Assembly: GCA_023634235.1 (NCBI GenBank)
Contig: JAMKCF010000019.1
Coordinates: forward strand, 992,001-1,056,000
Length of the DNA stretch: 64,000 nucleotides
DNA from: Pisaster brevispinus
Taxonomy: Eukaryota > Echinodermata > Asteroidea > Forcipulatida > Asteriidae
Reading direction: 5' to 3'
Below, piece after piece: positions 13,038 through 23,694 of the stretch; the first letter of the stretch is position 1; every line of letters begins with the position of its first letter. Made by a program: the position numbers and the translations under genes. The notes beneath the pieces are model-generated. The model worked only from the letters and a program-made list of their open reading frames with translations. It did no database searches and was not told where the DNA came from.

Positions 13038-13106
13038 CCTCCGTCATTATTCTCTGCGTCGAAGACGAACCAACATGATTGTAATTTCTCTTCGTCTTCT
13101 TTACAG
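13038..13106 (+). repeat. Copy A of internal repeat, acceptor fused to donor (CAG|GTAAAA)
   Basis: Identical to 13706-13774 except for one C/G difference at 13045. It ends in CTCTTCGTCTTCTTTACAG, a pyrimidine tract plus CAG typical of a 3' splice site. GTAAAACAACC follows at once, typical of a 5' splice site. The juxtaposition is the arrangement of a recursive-splice (ratchet) site. Confidence 0.8.
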
Positions 13107-13705
13107 GTAAAACAACCTTCTATTATTTTATTTTACTTTACCACCACTGCTCAGATTATCAACTAGTGCTCAATACTTTTGTCTCTTTCCATACCTAAAC
13201 TTAACTTGACAGAGTTTGGTCAAATGTGTTATTTCCGTTGTTTAACTAGACGTATACCGTAATACATCGTAATGCTACTTGATTGTTGTAGTAGAAGTGA
13301 CACGAAGGTTTATGCTGTATAAATACTTATTGCCTTTGAGTTATAATTTTCCGATTTAAATATCTAAGTCAATTGAGGTGCAAGACAACCTTCGATTAGT
13401 TATTTTTAAGGTTTAGAAAGGTTCTAGAAAATTAATTCGTTTGAAGGGTGCGGTCGCAAGATGGCGACCGACCAGGAGTTTAGGCGGGAAACACAGTCTT
13501 TATTTAAGAGTTAAATAGTTAAGTTATTTCCTATGGAGCACATAATGTTTTTAAGTGTCGATGTTCCTTTCACTAGTACAATTTATAAGTGAACACACGG
13601 GATTTAAAATCAATCAATCGTTCATGGTATATTCTTTTAATAGATTGGTTCATTCCGTAATAGTGTAGTTATTTAATTTGTAAATAGTACTTTAATTCAT
13701 TTTAG

Positions 13706-13774
13706 CCTCCGTGATTATTCTCTGCGTCGAAGACGAACCAACATGATTGTAATTTCTCTTCGTCTTCTTTACAG
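13706..13774 (+). repeat. Copy B of internal repeat, acceptor only, followed by AATAAA
   Basis: The same 69 bp as 13038-13106, ending CTTTACAG at 13774. It is followed by AATAAACG, a possible poly(A) signal, instead of GTAA. If 13107 were a donor and 13774 the acceptor, a 668-nt GT-AG intron would be removed, leaving a single repeat copy. Confidence 0.8.
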
Positions 13775-13850
13775 AATAAACGTAATACCAGCCGTCAGAT
13801 TCTCCTCGTATCCCTCATTTATTGGCCTCAAAGTCTGAGTGTCACAATAC

Positions 13851-14726
13851 CATCGGATATTTTTGGATATTGACAAATTTTGCCACGGAAGCTTAGGTTA
13901 TCGAATACAATGGCAGTTTACTAACTTTAACTGTTAGGCATTGCCATCGGTGAGTGACAGGAGTGTGCCCCTCCCACAAAGCGGAGACAGTTTGTCTGGC
14001 TTGGGGGGGGGGGGTGGCCTTGCACAACCAGCCCACGAGACATGAAAAGACAAGCATATACATGTACAGAGAACAGACAACTGAGCAGATTGTTCCACTT
14101 ATCAGAGGGTTAGATCTGGGTAGTTCTGTGTTTATGTGCAGCGGTGTAGAAGATTTTGTGTACAAAAACAAATTTCACTGCCCATAAAAAAAATACACAG
14201 CTCTGGGAACTGACCCCATCTTAGATATGTGGAATGGTCCTGTCTGGTATATCCTGGATGATCAAGTCTCTCGGGGCTTTGCAAGTGAAACAAAAAAGAA
14301 ACATTTAAAATTTGTCTATAAGACTCTATCTTTTACAAAATAAGTACTTCACAAAAAATTAAGCCGCTATGATTTAATTAAGCCGCTATGATTTCAGAAG
14401 CAGACATGAGGCTTTTATGAAGGGTCAATCATTCACATTGTCTTGAGTCAATAGATTATTAATCATCCATGAGGCTTCATCCGATGTCGAGTCAAGGATA
14501 CACGGGGGGGGGGGGTAAGTCATTATGATTCCACAAAGTGAAATTTCGTAACTCAAACGAGGTTTAATTTTGGTTTTCTTTATTCTCAAAGTTTAATTTA
14601 CGACATCGTGAATACAATTTGTGGTAATTAATATTTTTTTCCAATTGATTTAAGTTACTTTACTCATTATAGTGTTTATAATTATTTTCTCAAAAAATTA
14701 CTTTTTTTAAAGTAACTTGCATAGCC
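13851..14726. other. Left-arm non-coding DNA
   Basis: Mirrored at about 45990-46850. It contains a G run at 14004-14014 and a tandem GCCGCTATGATTTAATTAA pair at about 14363-14390 that is conserved in the mirror arm. Short open frames at 13893-14187 overlap on both strands and look like chance. Confidence 0.45.
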
Positions 14727-14777
14727 CCCCGCCCCCCCCCCCTCCCTCCCTCCCTCCCTCCCTCCCTCCCTCCCTCC
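14727..14777. repeat. (CCCT)n low-complexity tract
   Basis: A C run followed by about nine CCCT units. The mirror position in the right arm is instead a G-rich tract plus a 540-bp insertion, so this is a length-unstable site within the palindrome. Confidence 0.9.
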
Positions 14778-16064
14778 GCTTACCTTACCGTTTGGGCCTA
14801 TTAAAAAAATATTAAAAATCAAGGTGAATTTGTTTGTTCTTGTATATTTTCTTTCTCATCATTCTTCTATAAATAGGCCCTAAATGTTCCCATTTTTAAG
14901 TTGGGATTTGCAAACTTTTGAGTCACAGTGTTCTATGCGTACACTCAGAATGCTTTTTCTCCAGACTTTTGGCTTTGCCCTTTTTTCTTCTTTTTCCCCC
15001 TTTTTTTTCCCTTCTTTTTTTTAAATTATATTTGAGCAGGATGACTATGTTGGAAGGATTAGCTAGACAGTAGACCCTAGTGAAAGATGTAAGAGATTGT
15101 GATGTTCTTGCTGAGTTGTGTAATCAAAGGGTGTTGTTCAAAGAAAAGGTTGATTGAGCAGAAGTGGTATAAACTTCACAAAGAGACACATGTGGGCTCA
15201 TCTTAAAATAAATGTTGCTTGAATTGATTGTATTTAGTAAAAGGGTCTATCTGTAATGCTTTGGGCAATTTAAAAGTGATTGGGTTCTCCACAAAAGTGT
15301 ATTACACACTAAAATCAAACTGTTAATCAATAATTAAGTCATGGTGTCCGAGTGTGAGCATTTTGTTGACGGTGTCACGCAGGGTTAATGGCCGAAAAAC
15401 AAAAATGATAATAAGTGGCTTAACCTATAAGAATCAGAGTGAAAGATGACATCCGTGGAGCAAGGGTGGTCCCCCTGTTCTGGTCAGTACTGGGGGAGTT
15501 GAAGAATGTTTAGTGTGTTTATGTTTTGGCCTTCAAATGACTGCTTGTGGGGCAATACCTATTGACACGTAGGCCTATCTAATTATTGGAGAAGACTATA
15601 TGACTTGTGATTCGTACAATTTTCCTTTCGACAGTGTTTTGCATTAAATTTTGTTCGTTTACACGACTCAAAAACAACAATGACATGGACTTCGGAAGTG
15701 TACAATTTACCTCCGTGATATGCTGTGACAATGTCGTAGGCCTACTGCCAGAAGGCTATCCAGTTTGTAACCATATTCGCAATATAAGCGCTTCTTTGCC
15801 CCATTTAATAGTAATAGTACATATACATAATTAAATAAATGGGGTAAATAGTTATATTATTTGTTCGAATAATAAAGTTTGTGTCATAAAGTTGTATTAA
15901 CAGAATACCAAATATAATATAGGCCTACATATAATTTTTTGACAGACACTTCTTCCTTCAATGGTTCCTTACCCCCAACATAGTTGATACATTAAAATAA
16001 AGTAGACCAGTGGAGTAAGAAAAATGGGCAGGAGATAACATTTAAGTTTTTTCAGTTTTCTTGT
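14778..16064. other. Left-arm non-coding DNA
   Basis: Mirrored at 43976-45424. The TAGGCCTA-type motifs frequent here are common in echinoderm intergenic DNA. No exon recognised. Confidence 0.45.
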
Positions 16065-16330
16065 AGGCCTACCCCTTGCCTCTATATTTATTATCACCGA
16101 TATAAAATTAGCGACACCGATAGCGCACACAATGCCTGTGGGTGTGCCGCTGTACTAACACCACTCGCACCGCATGCTGCGCTCCAAGGCCAGGGTCCTG
16201 TCCCACCAGTACGTGTAATAACGCTTTCCGTAGTTTACCTTATTTAAAATGCACGACCTCTGCAGAAACGGACCAATCAGAACGCTTTTTTGTGGCCCCA
16301 TAGCTAGCGTGTGGTATGAAAAAAAAATCG
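16065..16330 (+). repeat. About 260-bp dispersed repeat, copy 1 (left arm)
   Basis: Shares long near-identical stretches with 45656-45917 in the same orientation and with its mirror 43690-43975 in reverse. These include TTAGCGACACCGATAGCGCA, CAAGGCCAGGGTCCTGT, CACCAGTACGTGTAATAACG and GGACCAATCAGAACGC. It ends at AGCTAGCGTGTGGTATG. There is no coding potential. The CCAAT box inside may be coincidental. Confidence 0.8.
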
Positions 16331-17799
16331 CCCCCGTTAATAGTTTTGGTTTGTTTATGAAGTGCGCCCTCCCTAGGTCATATTAATACAGTTTACATGA
16401 AGGGAGTTTTGATTTCAATTTCGTGTCCCTAATATCTACCTAGAAATGTTCCCTTTGACACAAACTATGACGCTGTACGGATTATCTGGCTGTTCATACA
16501 AGGCAGGAGACTCACTGGATTTTATAAAGGTACGTTTTAGATAGATAAATAGGCAGATGTGTCGGGTTTTCTATTTGTGTAACCATGGATGTACATGTTC
16601 TGTTAACCTTAGTTTAGATGAGCTCAATATCGTGCCAATGTAAACATACCGTTGATCCGTACCGTACTTGTAATTGTAGTTATGTCATGAGGTATAGTCT
16701 GTATGCCATGACCACTCATCCCTTTCTCTTGGCTTTAGCAACCATGGTATGGACAAGTTACTGTCTGTCGCCACATACCAAAGGCAAGTTAAGAGTGAGT
16801 GACTGACATTGACTATTATAGGGGATAGGCTAGTAGTAGCTAGTAGTACAGTATCTACATGTACACTGCAGTAACCACCACCACTAGTGTACATGTACTT
16901 ATACAAACAGCTGATGCTTCTACTAGAGTTACGTGTATGGTTAAAACAGGAGTCTCGAGGTGATCCTTGGCATGTTCTATTTTCCGGAGGCAAAGTCTCA
17001 AGAAAACACTCGCTCCAGGCTTCACAGAGGGAGTCATAGTTTTAACCATACTACTAGGAGTAAAAGCTGTCAATATTTGTTTTATGGTGTCAAGATGTCT
17101 AGGTACCACATAGCTGCATTTGCTCTGGGTATAGTACTTTGGCTTCTATAGGATAGTGCATTCGTTGCTACGGGAATAGTACATTGTTTGCTGCAAGTTC
17201 ACAATCAAAAGGCAGAATCTTTGTAAGGGGTGCTATAATACAATAGATTGAAAGTGACACAGAAGTTTTTGGCTTAATGCAGTAGAATTTGTTTTATGGT
17301 TATGGGAAAGTTGTTGGTGAGCAGTGTCTTATTTTGTTTATTTTAAGATTGCTCTTAAAATGACATGAAGGGCCTACATCATTGTTGATTTACAGACATC
17401 CTAGCCATCCAGCATGGCTATGCTTGCTTACCAACAACATAGATAGTTTGAATCAATGATTAGACTACATCTTTTCTCAGTGATCTGTCCAAAGAAAGTC
17501 ATTTAAAAAAATGGGATACAAACCACTAATACATTTTCACTTAAGTCAAAAAGATAATCATATTTTGGCGTAAGATTGTATTTGTAGTCATAATGAGTGA
17601 AAATATTGGGGGTGGACTAAGCATCTTTCCTTTTATTAAATAAAATGACTTTCTGTGGGGTAATCGTTGAGTGAAAAAAGAGCTGGTCGTTTTTGAAAAG
17701 CTTTTGATTTTGGATACTTACAGGCCTACTTGATCTCGGCTTGTGCTCTTATTATTTTTGTTCATGACTTTTCAATCTCTTTTTGACATTTCTCTGCAG
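16331..17799. other. Left-arm non-coding DNA, highly conserved with mirror arm
   Basis: Mirrored at 42245-43689. Overlapping short frames at 16618-17151 are present on both strands, and the 16618 frame is identical in both arms. They lack any recognisable domain, and the near-identity extends into clearly non-coding flanks. It reflects arm similarity rather than selection on protein. A short CTA-type repeat length difference lies at 17050/43005. Confidence 0.45.
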
Positions 17800-18056
17800 T
17801 TGTATTTGTGTGATTGAATTCCAAACAAGCCCGGTCTGTGCTAACATCTGTGAAAGCCAACTCTACCATCGAGGGTCTCAGAGTGAAGTTGATGGAAAAA
17901 CAGAGTCACACTACTTTGAGGAGCTCACCTGTTAGTGATGAAGCTGTGAGATGAGGCAGAAGTTGATCAAGAGCGGAGACACCTCAGAATAGAACCAGTT
18001 GATGGAGAGACATCCCCAGAGGTGGAGGACGACAAGGTGTGCACCATGTTTTACAG
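17800..18056 (+). other. Exon-like segment with splice sites, reading frame broken (left arm)
   Basis: Flanked by a pyrimidine-rich acceptor ending TTTCTCTGCAG and a donor CAG|GTAAAA, giving 257 bp. The mirror (41988-42244) has the same length. One frame is open over 17825-17952 (SVKANSTIEGLRVKLMEK) and ends TGA. The frame then shifts by one base into an open stretch (EVDQERRHLRIEPVDGE) up to the donor. The same shift is present in both arms, so it is not a sequencing error of one copy. It could be a decayed exon, a non-coding exon or an intron-phase misreading. I do not recognise the protein. Confidence 0.35.
17864..17919 (+). repeat. 56-bp segment duplicated into neighbouring MITE (source copy)
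   Basis: The stretch from TACCATCGAGGGTCTCAG to CACACTACTTTGA in the exon-like segment is repeated exactly at 18463-18518, about 600 bp downstream. Both copies are mirrored in the right arm (42125-42180 and 41461-41516), so the duplication predates the palindrome. Confidence 0.9.
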
Positions 18057-18104
18057 GTAAAAAACTTTTTATTTTCTCTTTTTGGAAATGTATGTATTCT
18101 CTCC

Positions 18105-18975
18105 TTAGACGTAGGGTACACTTTGGGTAATTATGAAAGATCAGTATCCTCCCTTGGCATATCCCAACACATGCATAAAATATGCATAAAAGTTTGGCTC
18201 AATTGGTCATTGAAGTTGCATGAAAATAATGAAAGAAAAAACACCCTTGTTGCATAGAATTGTGTGCTTTCAGATGCCTGAGAAAGGCTTCATGTCTGAA
18301 GTCTTTCTCAGATTCAAATTTTGGGGGTGAAAATTATCTCTTACTCTAAAACTACACTAGTTCAGAGGGAGTAGTTTCTCACAATGTGTTATCAACAACT
18401 CTTTAGTGCTCCTTAACCCAAACAATAACCCTTACCAAAGTAAGTTTTTAAAGTCATTACTTTACCATCGAGGGTCTCAGAGTGAAGTTGATGGAAAAAC
18501 AGAGTCACACTACTTTGATCAAAAGCCCTTACCTTAACCCTTACCAACTCCAAGTAAGTTTTAATGCTCATTTATTTAAAACTTTTCATTAAAAACCCTA
18601 ACCTTAACTCCAACCTTAACCCTAACTCTTACCAAGTAAGTGTTGATGCTCATTATTAATTGAAAGATTTTAATCAACAACTTTAACTCTTACCTTAAGT
18701 AAGTTTTTAAGCTCATTACTAATTAATTGATTTTGATTAACAACTTTAACCCTTACCCTACTAAGAAAGTGTTTATGCTCATTATTAATTAAAAAGATTT
18801 TGATCAACAACTTGAACCTTGCCCTACAAAGTAAGTTTTTATGCTCATTAATCTAAAAAATTTGATCAAAAACCCTAACTCCAACCCTAAACCTAATCCT
18901 TACCAGTTAAGTTTGTATGCTGATTAGTTTAAAACTTGCGATAACAAAACCTAACCCTAACACTTGACAATTTTT
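18105..18975. mobile_element. Echinoderm-type MITE with internal tandem expansion (left arm)
   Basis: Begins near GTAGGGTACACTTTGGGTAA, with TATCCCAACACATGCATAAAATATGC, GCTCAATTGGTCATTGAAG and CACAATGTGTTATCAACAAC. Together these resemble an abundant echinoderm MITE, and the ends resemble those of 11972. From 18400 on, a unit of about 65-70 bp (AACCCTTACCAAGTAAG, then TTTATGCTCATTA and TTTTGATCAACAACTTT) is repeated about eight times with decay. The CCCTAACCCTTAC content mimics telomeric repeats but derives from this unit. Confidence 0.7.
18463..18518 (+). repeat. 56-bp segment duplicated into MITE (inserted copy)
   Basis: Exact copy of 17864-17919 placed between GTCATTACT and TCAAAAGCCC of the tandem-expanded MITE. 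The shared TTTGA at the exit junction matches the local TTTGATCAAAA repeat unit, suggesting a microhomology-mediated templated insertion. Confidence 0.85.
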
Positions 18976-20730
18976 GCTCCGTTACCTTCTTTTGTTTTCT
19001 TTTGAGAACCATATCTCTCCTCTCTCTAGTACTTTTGATCAAAATTTGAACATGCTTTAATTTTTTTCATAAGAAGGTATTTTTATAAACAAACCATCAA
19101 CAGGTTGTTTTTTTTATAAATCGTCAACAGTTTTCTTACAAAATTCAGTATTTCAAGTTTAATATTTATTCAGAATTTAGGAGAAAGCCCGCAATGCATC
19201 CGGGTGTCTTTTGGACTCCCTATTTTATTTTTGGACGGCCTGAAAAACTGTCGGACTCCTTTAAGACGCCCTGTTTATTTGGCCAAGTAATTTTTTCGTA
19301 CATATAGGAGGGGGGGGGGGGTTGGAAATTACATCTGAATACCAGTGTTGTAACTACGCTAATCTAGCTGGTCAGCACTAACCAGTTCTTTTAAAAGCCA
19401 ATTCAAGCAATGTTACAACTTTGCTGACCGGTACTTTTTTGCCGACAATGACAAAACCGCAAGCCAGCAACAAATTCATGTGCGCTTCCATGAGTATTTG
19501 AAATAGAATGACAGAAACGAATCTTTAAATAAGAAAAAAAGAAATTATGTGTGCACAAAAACGAAATTTAATGAATTAATAGCTAAAAAGAAAACCTAGT
19601 TTGAGTGGATGAGGGAAAAATGCGTGAATATAAATGCGTGTTAATAAAATGGAATGATTTTGTTTTGTTGTTGCTGAAGATGGCCGAGAAAATCTAAGGT
19701 TAGCCAGACATTCTCCAGCCCTGTCTTCGGAGAATGATTGACACTCCTATTGAGATGCTAATACGTCTTATCTTAATCCTCTGCATTTTTTTTTTTTTTT
19801 TTTACAATTGTTTCACTTAAAAGGCAAGCCACTGTGCTGAGTCTGTGGTTTTATGACCTGGTTTCGTGACCGTTCGGAGTGGGTGGGTGTTGCATTCTAT
19901 TAAACCTGGAGAGTGTGTTGACATCTGCGGGCTTATAGCTTTGATTGGAATGGTAGAAACAGTTAACTGGAAATCGCAAGTTTCGTTTAACTGTTTGGGA
20001 AATAAGCCTAGGTGCAAAACATAAATAAATTGGAAAGGAATATTATTGTAGCAAGAACAACCAGTCTGTGTGATAACATAAAGGTTCCTTTGACATCCAA
20101 GGATTTTATGTTTTAGTTGGAACAGTGTTCATGTGTACAAACCATTCCTACTGACAGGAAAAACATAAAAAGACTTGAATGAAATCAAAGTATGATTCTG
20201 GAGTCAATAACAATATAGCGTCCAGTTACAGAATGAAAACCCATTATAATGATGTTTGTGAAAACCATAATCATTTTGCTGATCCCTTTTCGCAATCTTT
20301 TCTGGATAATGAATTAATGAATTAATATTATTTATTCTTGTTTGTACAGGAAAATCAAGATCGGGCTCACGGGGAGCTTTGGAATCTACAAGAAGAAAAG
20401 ATTGCCGCTTTGCACCCATCTATAAAATGCAACAAGCCTTGCAAAATGATATTTTGCAGTAGTGAATTCAGTTGAAAAGCAGATCCTCTGCAGAATAGAT
20501 ACCATGAACAATGTAGCAGTCATGTTGATGATAACACAGATGGAACACCTGACAATAACAATGATAGAACACCAGACATTCTGCACCAGACTGTTCCTAG
20601 GATACATACTTGCTCTGTAGAACTTTGATAACATCGTGAAGAATTTTTAGACAATAAGTCTGGGTTCCACTTGATATTGGGTATGTGGTTCTGGATGTAA
20701 AAGGATTCAAGTTCTGTGGGCTATGTATTA
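18976..20730. other. Left-arm non-coding DNA
   Basis: Mirrored at 39241-41009. Short frames at 19817-20017 and 20204-20634 are near-identical between arms but have no recognisable domain. A poly-T run at 19787-19802 and a G run at 19310-19321 differ in length between arms. Confidence 0.45.
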
Positions 20731-20905
20731 AGTTCTTATGTAATTAATTAATTGTTTTATATCTTTCTTTCTTTTTTTTAATTTATTTAGTTATGTATTT
20801 AATTATTTATTTATTTATGTATCTAATTTTTAAAAATGTATTTATGTATTTATTCATTTTTTTTAAATTTATTTATTGATTAATTTATTTAATTTTCTTA
20901 TACAT
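20731..20905. repeat. (TTTA)n-like low-complexity tract, left arm
   Basis: Imperfect ATTTATTTATGTATT repetition, mirrored at 39080-39240 (AAATACATAAATAAATAA). Simple sequence only. Confidence 0.85.
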
Positions 20906-21660
20906 AATTGTTCGGCAAAAAATAACTTCTGATTTATGGGGACATATCTGGTGGAAAATGTTTATTTGAAGCTTTTAATATCTAATTAAAGAAGAAAACA
21001 CTGCAAATTCGATCAATTCTTTGAAATACATTGTGTAATGTAGGTTATTTTCCACAAGATGTTTGCACAAACATCTGGTTTATGTGGAAACATCTTGTGA
21101 AAAATGTTAAACAAATGTTCCTTTTAATCTTTTGATATTTTTAATTGTAGAAGAAAACAATGCAAGTGCTTTGAAATTAATTTTACAAAATTTTACAAAA
21201 CTTTCTATTGTAAATTGTTTATGAACAATGTTTTTAATAAATTGTTACACTTTCAGGATCTAAGCTTTCCCGATAAGTTTGTGTTAATTTATTTTCTGTC
21301 AGACTTGAAATTATTAATTTTGCAAAGAAAACAAAATCAAACTGCTTAACAAATTTCAAATTTTATTTTCCACCAGATGTTTGCACCAAAACAAATGATT
21401 TGTGTGGAAACATCTTGTGACAAATATTAAACAAATATTCCTGTGAATCTTTTTATATTTTAATTGTAGAAAGAAAAACAATGCAAATGCTTTGAAATAA
21501 ATTAATAAAAACTTATGCTATTTAAATTTGTTTATGAACAACGTTTTTAATAAAGAGACTTTCAGCATCTTAACTTTCCAAATTGTTTTTTTATTTTCTG
21601 TCAAACTTGAAAATAGTATTTTACTACAAAATTATACTGCCTAAAAAAAATATTAACTTT
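20906..21660. repeat. Imperfect long tandem repeat (unit about 320 bp) with hairpin motifs, left arm
   Basis: Blocks containing CCACAAGATGTTTGCACAAA, GTGGAAACATCTTGTGA, AAACAAATGTTCC and GAAGAAAACAATGCAAGTGC recur at about 20955, 21100 and 21420. Within each block CCACAAGATGTTT and AAACATCTTGTG face each other and could form a hairpin. Mirrored at 38330-39060. No gene. Confidence 0.7.
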
Positions 21661-21741
21661 ATTTCGAGGAAATTAATCTTCACATTATAAAAGGGATTTT
21701 TTTTTCAGGGGAAGTTAATTTTGAATAAAAACTTTTTGATG

Positions 21742-21783
21742 ACAGAGGGCGCCCTCCACAATCAACAGAGGGCGCCCGTTACA
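21742..21783. repeat. GGCGCC-containing short tandem repeat, 2 copies (left arm)
   Basis: Two copies of AGAGGGCGCCC linked by TCCACAATCAAC. The right arm has three copies (38165-38228), showing copy-number change since arm duplication. Confidence 0.85.
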
Positions 21784-21882
21784 CTATATATTTTACATGT
21801 ATAAACGTGTGTTTATTTTTTTTTTATATACATCTCGTGGTTCTAATATTCATCATGGTTAAAAATTATTAGTTAGCTGTGG

Positions 21883-22140
21883 ATCGCCGATGGCCTAGCG
21901 GACAAGGTCACGCACGGGAGAGCAAGATCGGAAGACCTGCATGGGTTCGAATCCCGGCAAGTCACAAGGTAAGAATAGAGGTATAAGGTATATTGACATG
22001 CACTAACACTAACACGCACTAACATGCACCAAGCACGATGCACAAGGCAGGACAGGCCAGGACGGACGGACGGAGGAAGGAGAGGGGAGGCGGACAGGGA
22101 AGAGAGAGAGAAGAGGGGTGGACAAATTTTTTTTATCTTC
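21883..22140 (+). repeat. tRNA-derived SINE-like element (left arm)
   Basis: Contains a pol III A box TGGCCTAGCGG (21891-21901) and a perfect B box GGTTCGAATCC (about 21944-21954) at tRNA-like spacing, preceded by GATCGCCGA. The 3' part is a GC-rich GACGGACGGACGGAGG and (GA)n tail. The acceptor stem does not close cleanly, so it is a tRNA-derived repeat rather than a working tRNA gene. Mirrored at 37840-38075. Confidence 0.65.
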
Positions 22141-22189
22141 CCCCCCCCCCCTAAAAAAAAAAAATAAAAAATTGAAAAACCGTAAAATT

Positions 22190-22375
22190 AACGGTCTTTC
22201 ATTTTTTTTAAATCAGCTGAAACGCACGCTCGTTGATTTTTTTTTTCATTTTCAAAAAAAAAAAAAAAAAAAAAAAAAAACATGAAAAAACCAAAAATTT
22301 ATGGTCTTTCATTTTTCTAAAATCGGCTGAAACGCACGCTCGTTAATTATTTTTTCATTTTTGATTTTTTTTTTT
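22190..22375. repeat. Duplicated GCTGAAACGCACGCTCGTT block with poly-A/T tracts
   Basis: The block ATC(A/G)GCTGAAACGCACGCTC occurs at 22215 and 22322, separated by a poly-A run of about 30. Both are mirrored at about 37640-37760, with different A-run length (17 versus 30). Confidence 0.8.
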
Positions 22376-23421
22376 TAAATATGCAAATTTGGTGCCAAAA
22401 AAACAATTTCAATTGTTGAATTGTTGAAATAAGAGCTTTAAAGTACCTTGAGATGCTTAATATCATGTTTAAAATGCTCTCCTACAAAAATTACACATTC
22501 TGGTCACAAATTTCTTTTGTTTACAATCACAACGTGCAGTTTTAAGTCTTTAAAATCTCTTTAAACACCCTTTTAAGATGCTTTACTTCATGTCCGTACA
22601 TTTCCACCATTTTATTACACACACAATTCAGAATCCCTCTGGTTTAACGGCCTAAAATGTTTTACATTACGCTTTACAAAAAAAAAATGTAAGTTTTAAC
22701 TTTAAAAAAGTAACATTTAAAATGGCTAAAAGGCACATTTGTATTTGCATAGTTAGGACAAAACTGATTCCCATGATTAACATAAAAATACAACTCAGTT
22801 CTGGAAAATAAAAACTTAAATTACAATTTCCACATTTTGTCCAACTTTATCTGTAAGGTAACACTAAATATTAGCAATATCTGATGTTTAACTCCATGGT
22901 TTTTTAGAGCAAAATGAAGGGGGAGGGTTCTATTAATTCCTAAACCTAGAAGACAAGTTTGACATGTATTTTGGTACTGACTGCTAGTCGTTGAAGTTTT
23001 TAAAAAATCAGGAAAATGTCTTAGTGTAGAATTTGCACAGTGCAGAACAAATTGGTTTCTTACTTTATAGCACACTAAAACCTCAGCAAACTTGTGTCTA
23101 CAAATAACACCATCTTAAAGGCTAGGTCAATGCTAAACAATTCAACTTACATGTAATAACATACATACATTAATCTAACGAACATCATCACAGCTGACCT
23201 ACACGTAATTAGTGAGTTTGTTCTGAAAATTATAAGATGTAGCAGCTTGACGTTTCTATAAAGTAGGACTGTGATCAGTTTCGAGAGACGTTTTATGATT
23301 ACAGATTATACACAGTCCCTTTAGATGTGATACACTATTAAAGTTAGCTTTGTATTTCTTTTAATCTAGTTGAAAGTACCTAAATGCAATGAAAAAGCAG
23401 TAGTATTAACAACGTGTACAG
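22376..23421. other. Left-arm non-coding DNA
   Basis: Mirrored at 36484-37610. Relative to this arm the right arm has an insertion of about 105 bp at 36926-37035. No exon recognised. Confidence 0.45.
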
Positions 23422-23694
23422 CAGCGGCGTGGCCAAAAGGGGGCCTAGAGGGGCACATGCCCCCCCAGCTGCCCCCCCCCAAAAAAATGGCAATTTGTAT
23501 AAAAAAAACAAATTTGTATAATCTAATGCAGTGAACGATTGCAATCGGGATCGCTACCACGGCCACAAAATGCCATAAGAGGATGATGGCTCCCTGCAGC
23601 GTCCCCCTTCCAATTTAAAAGCATGAGCCCCCTTTTCCCCCACTGACAAACACATTCCCCCCTCCCTACCGAAAAAGCCCTGGCTACGACGCTG
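23422..23694. mobile_element. MITE with CAGCGxCGTxGCCA termini (left arm)
   Basis: Starts CAGCGGCGTGGCCA. The reverse complement of the end reads CAGCGTCGTAGCCAGGG, a TIR of about 14 bp. The interior is C-rich (CATGCCCCCCCAGC). The same termini occur in the mirror (36203-36483), in a GC-rich element type I know as common in marine invertebrate genomes. Confidence 0.7.

Larger units (their letters stand above)
12928..13846 (+). mobile_element. LTR-like element with internal recursive-splice-like repeat, left arm only
   Basis: A 919-bp insertion absent from the mirror position in the right arm (46850-46862), which reads straight through GGATGATACCATC. The insertion is flanked by a 4-bp target duplication ATAC (12924-12927 and 13847-13850). 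It starts TGTGACA and ends TGTCACA, as expected of an LTR (TG...CA) or of a Ginger-like DNA element with TGT ends. TATAAAG lies at 12937-12943 and AATAAAC at 13775. It holds two 69-bp direct copies (13038-13106 and 13706-13774). Between them are AAGATGGCGACC and TTAGGCGGGAAAC, resembling YY1 and E2F sites. No protein is encoded. Solo LTR is the simplest reading. Confidence 0.8.

Noticed and set aside
12928..13846. DNA transposon with 7-bp TIRs (TGTGACA/TGTCACA)
   Set aside because: Not excluded, but the very short inverted ends, TG...CA termini, TATA box and AATAAA fit an LTR better. Ginger-type elements remain the alternative.
16618..17151. Short conserved proteins, because the 16618 frame is identical and its neighbours near-identical in both palindrome arms
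   Set aside because: Non-coding flanks are equally conserved between arms, frames overlap on both strands, and no domain is recognisable.
18540..18970. Telomere-like CCCTAACCC tracts
   Set aside because: The motif is irregular and embedded in a decayed MITE unit of about 65-70 bp containing TTTATGCTCATTA. It is not an interstitial telomere array.
21883..21965. Functional tRNA gene
   Set aside because: A and B boxes are good, but the acceptor stem and anticodon stem do not pair cleanly and the sequence has a SINE-type tail.
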